From Candidatus Zixiibacteriota bacterium (GTDB taxonomy: Bacteria > Zixibacteria > MSB-5A5 > SM1-73), in NCBI GenBank assembly GCA_029933635.1, contig JAOZNS010000186.1:1-5307 (forward strand): 5,307 nucleotides of DNA. The letters run 5' to 3'. The position numbers were made by a program, and so were the translations under genes. The notes under the pieces were generated by a model. The model ran no database searches. It was not told the DNA's origin and was given only the letters and a program-made list of their open reading frames with translations. Below are positions 1 through 5,307 of the stretch, piece by piece. Numbering within the stretch: position 1 is the first letter of the stretch; every line of letters starts with the position of its first letter.

Positions 1-383
1 TATTCTACGGGAAACTCAAACTCAAAGATGTAGCTTTGTCTCCGGGGAGTGATGGTTTTTATTCTCGACACAAAGTCGACATGACCGGAGACCAGATGCC
101 CTCCCAGGCGGTCGGTAGGGCCAAGAGCTCTTTCCAGATTAACCCCATCCCCGATCTTCAGCTGCCCTAAGTTGGTTCGTTTCAGAGTCTCCTCCACCGC
201 CTCCACGGTAAAACATCCCTCCTTCACCTCAATCACCGTCTGGCAGACGCCGTTTATGTTTACACTATCAGCAGGCTTCAAATCAGACAGAACCTTTGAG
301 GCTTTGATTGTCAATCTCAAGTTGCCCCCGTTTATGGAAATCTCCTCCACCCTTCCCATCTCCTCTATTATTCCTGTAAACAT
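1..383 (-). CDS. ribE: Riboflavin synthase (alpha subunit type), 3' end cut by the window edge
   Basis: This enzyme joins two molecules of 6,7-dimethyl-8-ribityllumazine to give riboflavin plus the pyrimidinedione, the last step of cytoplasmic riboflavin synthesis. Only the first 127 codons are present; the family is usually about 200-220 residues, formed by two similar lumazine-binding barrels. The N-terminal barrel is complete or nearly so. Visible hallmarks are the N-terminus MFTGIIEE (the Phe at position 2 is conserved), SVNINGVCQTV around residues 40-50, EETLKRTNLG, VNLERA and DRLGGHLVSGHVD. The ATG at 383 is chosen because MFTGI is the near-universal start of the family. A GAAAGG motif lies 4 nt upstream, a short spacing. 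It begins 52 bp after the ribD stop with no terminator between, so it is very likely cotranscribed with ribD under the FMN riboswitch. The C-terminal barrel and any ribBA or ribH lie outside the window. Confidence 0.96.
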   Translation of the reverse strand, partial: MFTGIIEEMGRVEEISINGGNLRLTIKASKVLSDLKPADSVNINGVCQTVIEVKEGCFTVEAVEETLKRTNLGQLKIGDGVNLERALGPTDRLGGHLVSGHVDFVSRIKTITPRRQSYIFEFEFPVE

Positions 384-435
384 GATACCTTTCGAAAGAT
401 AATTTCCATCCTTAGCCTGACCACCAACTTAGAGC

Positions 436-1515
436 CTAATTCGGATACCCCGCAACTAAAAGCCCTTCTTTGAATCGTTGGTATTCACAATTTTTGAAAA
501 CTATCGCATCGGCCAGCTTTCTTACCCCCAGATCGCCCAGGGACTTTTGCCCTCTGCCTGAGATTTGAAGTGAGATGAAATACCAGATCTTATCCACCAA
601 CCCCTGTTTAAGAAACTGGGTGACCATCTCTGCACCTCCTCCTAACAGAAGGGTGGTGATCTTCTCTTCGCCGGCTTTTTTTAAAAGCGACACGAGCTCA
701 GGCGTTTGGTTTTTGCTCCTTTTTATTTTCCAGATTTTGAATTGCCCGCCTTTTTTTGCTTTTATGGACTCGAGATCCGTGGGGACCAAGACGAAATTCT
801 TACGTGCTTCCCTCTTTATTTTTCTGAATCTGCTTAAGATTTTCTCCCAGCCGCCCATAAGTATTACTTTGGATTTGCTAAAATTGCCAGATTCCAAGAG
901 TGTCTTAACGCTTTCTGTCTCAAAAGAGCTGGCATCATACAAGACAGCATCTATCCACAGACCTTCAGTTTTAATCAGCTCGGAGAAGAATTTTTCTGAA
1001 CCGAAGTCAACCGAAAGATCTGGGTGAATGATCCTTCCGTCCAAAGTCTGGCTTATCTTGAGCATCACAAAGGGGAGCTCGGTGGTGATATATTTGAAGT
1101 AAACTTCATTTAATTTCTTAGCCTCCTTTTCCAAAATTCCCAGTCTCACCTTTATCCCCTTCTCTCTTAAGCTCTTGAGGCCCCTTCCGTTAACTTGAGG
1201 ATTGGGATCAACGGTGGCGCAGATCACTTTTCTGATTCCGCTTTGAATGATGATATCCGTGCAGGGGGGGGTCTTACCGAAATGACAGCAGGGCTCCAGC
1301 GTGGTATACAAGGTTGCACCTTTTGCCTCACCCCGGCAGGCTTTAAGGGCAATTGCCTCCGCGTGTGGACCACCGAATTTTTGGTGAAAGCCCTCGCCAA
1401 GTATTCTATCTTTTTTAACCACCACTGCACCAACCATGGGATTGGGGGAGGTCCTACCTTTCCCTTTCTCTGCCAACGCAAGGGCCATCCGCATGAATTT
1501 TTCATCTCTTAACAT
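436..1515 (-). CDS. ribD: RibD: diaminohydroxyphosphoribosylaminopyrimidine deaminase with a diverged reductase domain
   Basis: RibD catalyses two successive cytoplasmic steps of riboflavin synthesis: zinc-dependent deamination of the pyrimidine made from GTP, then NADPH-dependent reduction of the ribose to a ribityl chain. At 359 aa it has the normal bifunctional length. Residues 1-145 form an intact cytidine-deaminase-like domain: SPNPMVGAVVVK (23-34), PHAE (50-53, zinc ligand H51 and catalytic E53), and PCCHFGKTPPC (75-85, zinc ligands C76 and C85). Residues about 147-359 are the DHFR-like reductase domain. It keeps the opening LKISQTLDGR, and LLGGGAE...LVDKIW...SGRG near the end. The usual WITG...H.LR stretch and the DAILVGxGTVLxDDPxLT-like segment are not recognisable, and the conserved EGG glutamate is glycine. 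Reductase activity is therefore doubtful. ATG 1515 is chosen because D4 and M8 fit the family N-terminus; no good ribosome binding site is visible. An internal ATG at codon 8 is the alternative. Confidence 0.95.
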   Translation of the reverse strand: MLRDEKFMRMALALAEKGKGRTSPNPMVGAVVVKKDRILGEGFHQKFGGPHAEAIALKACRGEAKGATLYTTLEPCCHFGKTPPCTDIIIQSGIRKVICATVDPNPQVNGRGLKSLREKGIKVRLGILEKEAKKLNEVYFKYITTELPFVMLKISQTLDGRIIHPDLSVDFGSEKFFSELIKTEGLWIDAVLYDASSFETESVKTLLESGNFSKSKVILMGGWEKILSRFRKIKREARKNFVLVPTDLESIKAKKGGQFKIWKIKRSKNQTPELVSLLKKAGEEKITTLLLGGGAEMVTQFLKQGLVDKIWYFISLQISGRGQKSLGDLGVRKLADAIVFKNCEYQRFKEGLLVAGYPN

Positions 1516-1531
1516 GATACAGAGAATCTTT

Positions 1532-1551
1532 GGGGATTTGAAAAAATCCCC
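1532..1551 (-). promoter_or_regulatory. Second leader hairpin, overlapping the terminator and mutually exclusive with it
   Basis: On the transcribed strand a perfect 8-bp inverted repeat, GGGGATTT / AAATCCCC with a 4-nt TTTC loop, lies between the terminator and the ribD start codon. Its GGGG (1548-1551) is also the last part of the terminator 3' arm, and its TTT uses the terminator U-tract, so both hairpins cannot form at once. It ends 16 nt before the ATG. It may hold read-through RNA in an open form, but that role is inferred. Confidence 0.5.
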
Positions 1552-1567
1552 GGATTTTTCTCCGGGG
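1541..1567 (-). terminator. Intrinsic terminator in the ribD leader (riboswitch expression platform)
   Basis: The transcribed strand reads CCCCGGA, loop GAAAAA, TCCGGGG, then ATTTTTTC. This is a perfect 7-bp GC-rich stem followed at once by a six-U tract, the textbook form of a Rho-independent terminator. It lies about 50 nt after the FMN aptamer and 26 nt before ribD, so it is best read as the off state of the riboswitch and not as the end of another gene. FMN binding would favour it and stop transcription before ribD. Confidence 0.85.
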
Positions 1568-1616
1568 TAAGATGAAGCTGAACAGATCGGGTTAGATAAA
1601 TCAATCTGTCACTTTT

Positions 1617-1750
1617 AGCCTTCTTTCATCCGGACTGTGACCCCGCACTCTGCGGGACGAACCGTCGGCACTGGAATTTCACCAGTTCGGTCCTCAGGGA
1701 CACGTGGGCTTTTACCACCGATCGAGGAATTTCACCTCACCCCGAAGGCT
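1617..1750 (-). promoter_or_regulatory. FMN riboswitch (RFN element)
   Basis: This RNA aptamer binds flavin mononucleotide and controls riboflavin genes. The transcribed strand carries the classic pieces in order: closing stem P1 (AGCCTTC 1744-1750 with GAAGGCT 1617-1623), GAGGTGAAATTCCTC (1724-1738), CGATCGGTGGTAAAAGCCCACG, GACCGAACTGGTGAAATTCCAG, TGCCGACGGT, a variable hairpin CCCGCA/TGCGGG (1642-1656), and ACAGTCCGGATGAAAGAAGG. The two GGTGAAATTCC copies (in 1724-1738 and 1670-1686) are diagnostic. It is followed by an intrinsic terminator and then ribD, the usual order for FMN-repressed rib operons. Confidence 0.97.
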
Positions 1751-1753
1751 TCA

Positions 1754-1783
1754 ATAATATACGAAGCCTTGAGTTGAAGTCAA
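1754..1783 (-). promoter_or_regulatory. Sigma70-type promoter for the rib operon
   Basis: The minus strand has a -35 box TTGACT at 1778-1783. Downstream lie overlapping -10 candidates: TATATT at 1756-1761 (16-bp spacer) and TATTAT at 1754-1759 (18-bp spacer). Either predicts a transcript start around 1747-1750, exactly at the 5' strand of riboswitch stem P1, which leaves almost no leader before the aptamer. The -10 region lies in the loop of an 8-bp inverted repeat (AAGGCTTC/GAAGCCTT, 1745-1770). The call rests on consensus match and position only. Confidence 0.65.
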
Positions 1784-2046
1784 CAAAAAAATGATGATGA
1801 TCCTATTGGGAAGGAGCACCTTCCGTGAATTAAAGAAATTTACACACAAATTGGGGCTGTTGCCGAACTTTTTGAATTAGAGGAGTGAATGCGGCCATAA
1901 ATTGCTTCAAACCTTACCACCACCTTTGGAAAAGCTACAGCCAGCGCCCAGTTTAGCAGGTCCCATATCAGAAGAACTGTTTTGCCGTCGATGAGGTTGA
2001 GTTTAAAAGTGATATGAGGTGAAGGAAAAACCGTGAGAAGCGTTAT
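1784..2046. other. Intergenic stretch without a convincing gene
   Basis: This lies between the barrel gene and the rib promoter. In the minus strand the reading frame of the barrel gene stays open for 68 codons after its stop, to a TAA at 1840-1842, with no ATG and no ribosome binding site. The plus strand has only short frames broken by stops. A small perfect hairpin (GGAAGG/CCTTCC, 4-nt loop) lies at 1809-1824 but is not followed directly by a U-tract. On the minus strand a T-run at 1785-1791 lies about 17 nt beyond it, so it is at best a poor terminator. No other terminator for the envelope operon is visible. Confidence 0.5.
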
Positions 2047-3525
2047 TTAGAACTGACTTAAAAGTTTTATCTCTATGCCGTCCAAAGCGGGTTTATCCAC
2101 GCAAACACCTCCGGCGCAAACTTTTCCTTTACGCCGTGAGCCAATGCTCAAGCTTAGAGTATGATCCTCCCCCAAGGTCAGATCGAGTGTGCCGATGAAC
2201 CAGCTCCTTTTGCCAGACCAATCTTCCCTCACCTGCCATTCGGTGGTCCGCTCATGGGTGAAGGTAATAGAGCCAAGAGAGGATTTAGAAAGGGTAAGCG
2301 ACAGGATTTGATCATAGAAGCTTAAGCTTCCACGATCCTCCTCGGTCCACAGATGCTCCAGAACAAAGTTGATGGAATTGGCTTCAGAAAGGTAATAAAC
2401 CACATCAAGGAGAGGAGCCAGTCGTCGAGGCGAGCCCTCCTCCTTTTTGCTTTCCATTCTGCTGATACCCCCCTTGAGGGTTGCCTTGTCTTTGTAATCA
2501 TATTCCAGTTCACCATAAACTTCCGAAAAGATCAGCCTGTCCTGATGGTCTGTGGTGTAGCTGAAATTAGCCACCAGCGATACCTCCTCTGCCGGGGCGC
2601 TGGTGATCTCAGCTTGAACTCCCTTTTCATCGAACAAATCCAATATATAAGCATGTCGGTTTAACAAGGTGTAGGCATGTTCTCTGGCGAGCGCCGGGGG
2701 ATTGTTGTAAGTTACATCTTGATTGGTGAAATCCAATTTGTCATAGTCTTTGTATTCCAAAGTAAGTCCTAACCCGGTGGTATACAGGTTTGCCGATAGA
2801 TAGAAGCCCTTTCCATCTTGGGAGAAATATTGCCCTGGTGGATTATCCTTTCTGGCGTATTCTGCGTAAAGATCCCCATAAGGAGAGGTTAAGCTTATGT
2901 TACCCCCAAACATTCTCACCAGACCGAAATCGGTGATGTGGGTGCGGAGATAGGTTCCGCCGAGGTCCATCCAATCGAAAATAGCGATTCTTCCATCTAA
3001 AGCCTGCAAAGGATCCTTCAATCGTTCGTATTTACCCGTGACTGTTCCTCCCAGCAAGGTCAGGGAGAAACCCTCCCCATCGATTTTTCCTTTCACCCCG
3101 TCCAGGTTGTTATCAAATCTCAGATCCCTGTTTTCATAGGAGCGAAGGATTAATCCTCTTCCCAGGATGACATAATAGTTACCCGCGGTGATGTTAAGGA
3201 GCTCAGTGGAAAACCTAAAATTACGGAAGGAAAGCCTTTGCCAGGTTTTGCCCCAGTCATCTGGCTGATGGGCCTCGTACCTTAAGCTCATCCCATACAT
3301 TCCATAGGATAGATCCAGATCGGTCCAGTTGTGAAATATATCCTGATGGGTCTTTCTGTCGGTGGAGTATTCTAACTGATTGCTGGAGCTGATCTCCCAG
3401 CCATCTGATTCTTGAGCAGAAGAGGAATCAAAATAGAAAAACATGAAAAAAATGATCGTCCCAAGCCAAACGAAAAAGCAAAGGCCGGGAAGGACGAAAG
3501 GCTTGAAGGGGAACTTATTTTTCAC
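2047..3525 (-). CDS. Outer-membrane beta-barrel protein, DUF6029-like
   Basis: This is a probable porin-like or structural barrel in the outer membrane; no transported substrate can be named. The GTG at 3525 is preferred as start (492 aa): AAGGG (3533-3537) sits 7 nt upstream, and it yields a normal signal peptide, with a short basic region, a hydrophobic core and a likely cut after SSSA. An ATG at 3570 (507 aa) has no ribosome binding site and would add 15 very basic residues. The mature part shows alternating amphipathic strands rich in Tyr, Gly, Asp and Leu and ends in Phe, as expected for BAM-recognised barrels. The segments NYYVILGRGLILRSYE and NRDLRFDNNLDGV (131-159 in the long form) and SIGSRRKGKVCAGGVC near the end match my memory of DUF6029-type proteins. 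Its only two mature cysteines are in CAGGVC. The chosen start overlaps the upstream thioredoxin gene by 11 bp, implying coupled translation. Confidence 0.85.
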   Translation of the reverse strand: MKNKFPFKPFVLPGLCFFVWLGTIIFFMFFYFDSSSAQESDGWEISSSNQLEYSTDRKTHQDIFHNWTDLDLSYGMYGMSLRYEAHQPDDWGKTWQRLSFRNFRFSTELLNITAGNYYVILGRGLILRSYENRDLRFDNNLDGVKGKIDGEGFSLTLLGGTVTGKYERLKDPLQALDGRIAIFDWMDLGGTYLRTHITDFGLVRMFGGNISLTSPYGDLYAEYARKDNPPGQYFSQDGKGFYLSANLYTTGLGLTLEYKDYDKLDFTNQDVTYNNPPALAREHAYTLLNRHAYILDLFDEKGVQAEITSAPAEEVSLVANFSYTTDHQDRLIFSEVYGELEYDYKDKATLKGGISRMESKKEEGSPRRLAPLLDVVYYLSEANSINFVLEHLWTEEDRGSLSFYDQILSLTLSKSSLGSITFTHERTTEWQVREDWSGKRSWFIGTLDLTLGEDHTLSLSIGSRRKGKVCAGGVCVDKPALDGIEIKLLSQF

Positions 3526-4069
3526 TCTCTTTCCCTTCTTTCTCTTTGGAGACCTCCTTTTGTTCGTCAAAAAGCTTATCGATCTTTTCTTTTATGACCT
3601 TCTCGTCGCCGGAACGATAGGTGGTATGGGTGTATCGAATGTTGCCCTTTTGATCTATCAAAACCGTGTGGGGTATTCCCAGCACATGATATTTTCTATA
3701 AAGATCCTTGTTGGTATCAAAAAGCACGGGGAATTTCCATCTCAGCCCTTTCACCTTGGATTTCACCCGGGAGACGCTTCGCGGACCATCCACATTCACC
3801 GCTAACATCTCGAAGCCTTTCTTCTTATATTCGGGATAAAATTTCTGAAGCTGGTCCAACTCTTTGATACAGGGCTTACAATAGGTGGCCCAGAAGCTGA
3901 TCAGAACCGGACCGTCGTTTAGTAAGGTTTTGAGTTCCACCTTTTTGCCCTCTAAGTCAGGTGCTGAAAAGTTGGGAGCTTTTGAGATCTTCTTGGTTCC
4001 CCAGGCTGAACTTACCACCAGAACCAGAATAAAAAAAGCCAAGATAGCTTTTGAAAGTAAATTCTGCAC
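3515..4069 (-). CDS. Secreted TlpA/ResA-like thioredoxin-fold protein
   Basis: This is a probable periplasmic thiol-disulfide oxidoreductase. From the upstream GTG at 4102 it is 195 aa and residue numbers here use that form. A hydrophobic segment (19-32) followed by AWG (33-35) looks like a signal peptide cut after G35. The TlpA domain spans about 42-178: APNFSAPDLEGKKVEL, then FWATYCKPC (70-78) with active cysteines C75 and C78, and GIPHTVLID (142-150) with the conserved cis-proline P144. A charged Lys/Glu tail (about 178-195) follows. The GTG at 4069 (184 aa) is preferred because AAAGGAG (4074-4080) lies 4 nt upstream and the product begins directly with a compact signal peptide; the GTG at 4102 has no ribosome binding site. 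The gene follows the PEGA-thioredoxin gene closely and its end overlaps the barrel gene. CxxC proteins of this family reduce specific exported partners; the partner here is inferred, not shown. Confidence 0.92.
   Translation of the reverse strand: MQNLLSKAILAFFILVLVVSSAWGTKKISKAPNFSAPDLEGKKVELKTLLNDGPVLISFWATYCKPCIKELDQLQKFYPEYKKKGFEMLAVNVDGPRSVSRVKSKVKGLRWKFPVLFDTNKDLYRKYHVLGIPHTVLIDQKGNIRYTHTTYRSGDEKVIKEKIDKLFDEQKEVSKEKEGKESEK
3523..3537 (-). promoter_or_regulatory. Ribosome binding site deciding the barrel gene start
   Basis: The minus strand reads AAGGG (3533-3537), a 7-nt AAAGAGA spacer, then GTG (3523-3525), inside the last codons of the thioredoxin gene. This spacing is near ideal. 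The rival ATG at 3570 has only an A/T-rich run before it. A perfect AGGAGG at 3553-3558 also exists, but it is 27 nt from the GTG and serves no start codon at a usable distance. Confidence 0.6.
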
Positions 4070-4108
4070 AGCGCTCCTTTCTTTAGACTTCTCTGTTTTC
4101 ACATATAT

Positions 4109-5116
4109 TTATTTGCCGAACAGTTCATTCAATTTCTGTCTGAACCTTTCTGGCGCATAGGATTGAAAGCCCAGATGATAATAGTAGATCCTTCCATCCC
4201 TATCCAGGATAATGGTTACCGGAGATGGGGGAAGCTGAACCCAATTCACGATCTGGCTTCCCACACCTTTAAGCAACAGGAAGCCGATTTGGTTCTCTTC
4301 CCTGGTCTGGCGAATAAAATCAAAATCATCCTCGTAGTTGATGCCGAATATGATCAGGCTATCTGAGAGATACTCCGTATAGATCTCCTGCAGATAAGGT
4401 AATTCTAACATACAATAGTAGCAACTTTTTGCCCAGAAATTGACGATGGTCACAAATCCTCGATAGGCATAAAACCGTTGCAGTGTCCCATAATCATCCT
4501 CCAGCTCGAAATCCGGGACGATATTCCCGGGTGACTTTCCCACCTCCGCCGGACTTAGAATGAAGTTAACTTCGATCGTGTCTCCGGTGGTTATGTTTAC
4601 CACCTCTTTGGCGGGATTTTCGTTAGCATATCCCTCCTTGAACACAGAGATTATGTGAGTCCCCACCGGAACGCTGTTGAAGAAAACATGAGGCGTGATT
4701 TGAGTTGTGGGTTGGTTATCGAGGCATATGGTGGCGCCATCGACGTTGGAGGAGACTTCAAGCGAACCATAGGAGGTCTCCAGAAGAACAAACTCAGCCG
4801 TTGCCGTCTGGTCTTCCTGGACGGTGAGGATTAAGGAATCAGGGGAAGTAAGATACCCATCTTTTGTGACCGTAACTACATGATCTCCCACCACTACATC
4901 AAAGATCGTATCGGGAGTTACTTTGCTGGTAAGAACCCGATCCAGAAGTATCTCTCCACCCGCCGGAATCGAATTAACGAAAATGGAGCCAACTTTGGTC
5001 CTCTCGGTAGGTTTTTGAGTGCTACAGCTCCACAAGCTGATAAAGGCAATCAAGCAGAAAATGATGGCCCAAAGGGTGTGAGACCCTCTCTGCATCTTTC
5101 TTTCAACCCAATCCAT
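4109..5116 (-). CDS. Lipoprotein with two PEGA domains fused to a TlpA-like thioredoxin domain
   Basis: This is a predicted envelope-anchored thiol-disulfide oxidoreductase. The N-terminus has a hydrophobic segment ending in LWSC, so C31 is the likely lipidated residue. Residues 43-111 (GSIFVNSIPAGGEILLD...KDGYL...) and 117-188 (GSLEVSSNVDGATICLDNQ...KEGYANENP...) are two tandem PEGA-type beta domains. Each has a GS.. V.S opening, a central I.LD, a Pro-rich turn (TP), and V..G.H.(V/I).V.K(D/E)GY. PEGA domains occur in many surface and cell-wall proteins. Residues about 198-334 are a TlpA/redoxin domain: VPDFELED, FWAKSCYYC (227-235, active C232 and C235), and PPSPVTIILDRDG with probable cis-proline P299. 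The ATG at 5116 gives 335 aa. The ATG at codon 8 (5095), preceded by GAAAGAAAG, fits the promoter position better and keeps the whole signal peptide. It is the first gene of the envelope operon; the next gene is also a TlpA-like protein. Confidence 0.9.
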   Translation of the reverse strand: MDWVERKMQRGSHTLWAIIFCLIAFISLWSCSTQKPTERTKVGSIFVNSIPAGGEILLDRVLTSKVTPDTIFDVVVGDHVVTVTKDGYLTSPDSLILTVQEDQTATAEFVLLETSYGSLEVSSNVDGATICLDNQPTTQITPHVFFNSVPVGTHIISVFKEGYANENPAKEVVNITTGDTIEVNFILSPAEVGKSPGNIVPDFELEDDYGTLQRFYAYRGFVTIVNFWAKSCYYCMLELPYLQEIYTEYLSDSLIIFGINYEDDFDFIRQTREENQIGFLLLKGVGSQIVNWVQLPPSPVTIILDRDGRIYYYHLGFQSYAPERFRQKLNELFGK

Positions 5117-5118
5117 TT

Positions 5119-5151
5119 ATTATATAATAACGATTGAAGCTGAGATAACAA
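5119..5151 (-). promoter_or_regulatory. Putative promoter of the envelope operon
   Basis: The minus strand has a perfect TATAAT (5119-5124) overlapping TATTAT (5124-5129). The latter lies 16 bp from a weak TTGTTA -35 (5146-5151). Predicted starts fall around 5112-5117, almost on the ATG at 5116. The message would then be leaderless, or use the ATG at 5095 with a leader of about 17-22 nt. The -10 region is a perfect 12-bp palindrome (5118-5129), so it also reads TATAAT on the plus strand. Confidence 0.5.
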
Positions 5152-5243
5152 TGGATTTTTCCCCAAAAATTAGCCCGAGGGGGACGCAGTCCATTCATCC
5201 TGAAGGGGTGAAGGATCGATGTTTTAACTCCTTGGGGATAGAG

Positions 5244-5307
5244 TCAACGTTTCTTCTTCCATTTCGGAAAGTCTTTTCCCGCACAAATTATCCCTTCAAC
5301 TAAATTA
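5244..5307 (-). CDS. Possible C-terminal end of an upstream gene, cut by the window edge
   Basis: The minus strand carries an open frame from the right edge to a TGA at 5244-5246. It encodes about 20 residues ending GKDFPKWKKKR. The Lys/Arg-rich end looks like a natural protein C-terminus, and the strand agrees with the other genes. It is too short to assign to a family and chance openness cannot be excluded. The 127 bp between its stop and the lipoprotein ATG hold the promoter of the envelope operon and no clear terminator. Confidence 0.35.
   Translation of the reverse strand, partial: NLVEGIICAGKDFPKWKKKR

Noticed and set aside
172..1512. Plus-strand open frames opposite ribE and ribD (172-402, 575-1027, 1195-1512) and a second minus-strand frame at 1224-1505
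   Set aside because: They lie over well-recognised ribE and ribD coding sequence in other frames and show no family features of their own.
1809..1824. Perfect 6-bp hairpin GGAAGG/CCTTCC as a terminator for the envelope operon
   Set aside because: No U-tract follows directly on either strand; the nearest T-run on the minus strand is about 17 nt away.
1791..1880. Plus-strand small frame starting with three consecutive ATG codons (29 codons)
   Set aside because: No ribosome binding site precedes it (only an A-run), and the peptide shows no hydrophobic segment or known toxin or leader pattern.
2322..2664. Frames 2322-2516 (minus) and 2353-2664 (plus) inside the barrel gene
   Set aside because: They are shadows of the barrel coding sequence, with no ribosome binding site and no recognisable composition.
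3412..5137. Plus-strand frames at 3412-3597, 3443-3805, 3885-4160, 4163-4366 and 4880-5137
   Set aside because: They are antisense to the thioredoxin-fold and PEGA genes, whose domains and motifs are clear on the minus strand.
5151..5303. Plus-strand ATG frame of 50 codons near the right edge
   Set aside because: It has no ribosome binding site, a composition unlike a folded or membrane protein, and overlaps the minus-strand tail frame. The palindromic -10 could serve it, but that alone is not enough.

Overview
All supported genes in this window lie on the minus strand. Moderate base composition, a lipoprotein, two exported thioredoxin-fold proteins and an outer-membrane beta-barrel point to a diderm (Gram-negative-type) bacterium. 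The barrel resembles DUF6029-type proteins of Bacteroidetes/Chlorobi-like and related FCB or candidate-phylum lineages. That placement is recalled family knowledge without a database search, so treat it as low confidence.

Left part (1-1783), the start of a riboflavin operon read right to left. A sigma70-like promoter (about 1754-1783) sits directly before a canonical FMN riboswitch (1617-1750). A strong intrinsic terminator (1541-1567) follows as the expression platform, then ribD (436-1515), a bifunctional-type deaminase/reductase, then the first 127 codons of riboflavin synthase (ribE), cut by the left edge. The riboswitch's 3' side can pair with the terminator's 5' arm, so a complete on/off switch can be drawn from the sequence. 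RibD has an intact zinc deaminase domain, but its reductase domain has lost most of the usual motifs.

Middle gap (1784-2046): no convincing gene. A 68-codon stop-free frame continues in phase past the stop of the barrel gene but has no clear start.

Right part (2047-5151): a three-gene envelope operon. The first gene is a lipoprotein with two PEGA domains fused to a TlpA-like thioredoxin domain. The second is a secreted TlpA/ResA-like thioredoxin. The third is a DUF6029-like outer-membrane barrel, probably translated from a GTG that overlaps the end of the second gene. The barrel's only two cysteines after its signal peptide form a C-x4-C motif near the C-terminus. Two CxxC oxidoreductases made from the same transcript suggest a dedicated thiol/disulfide maturation pair for it; this is inference. 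A promoter with a palindromic -10 region lies just before the operon. The right edge may hold the last 20 codons of another minus-strand gene.
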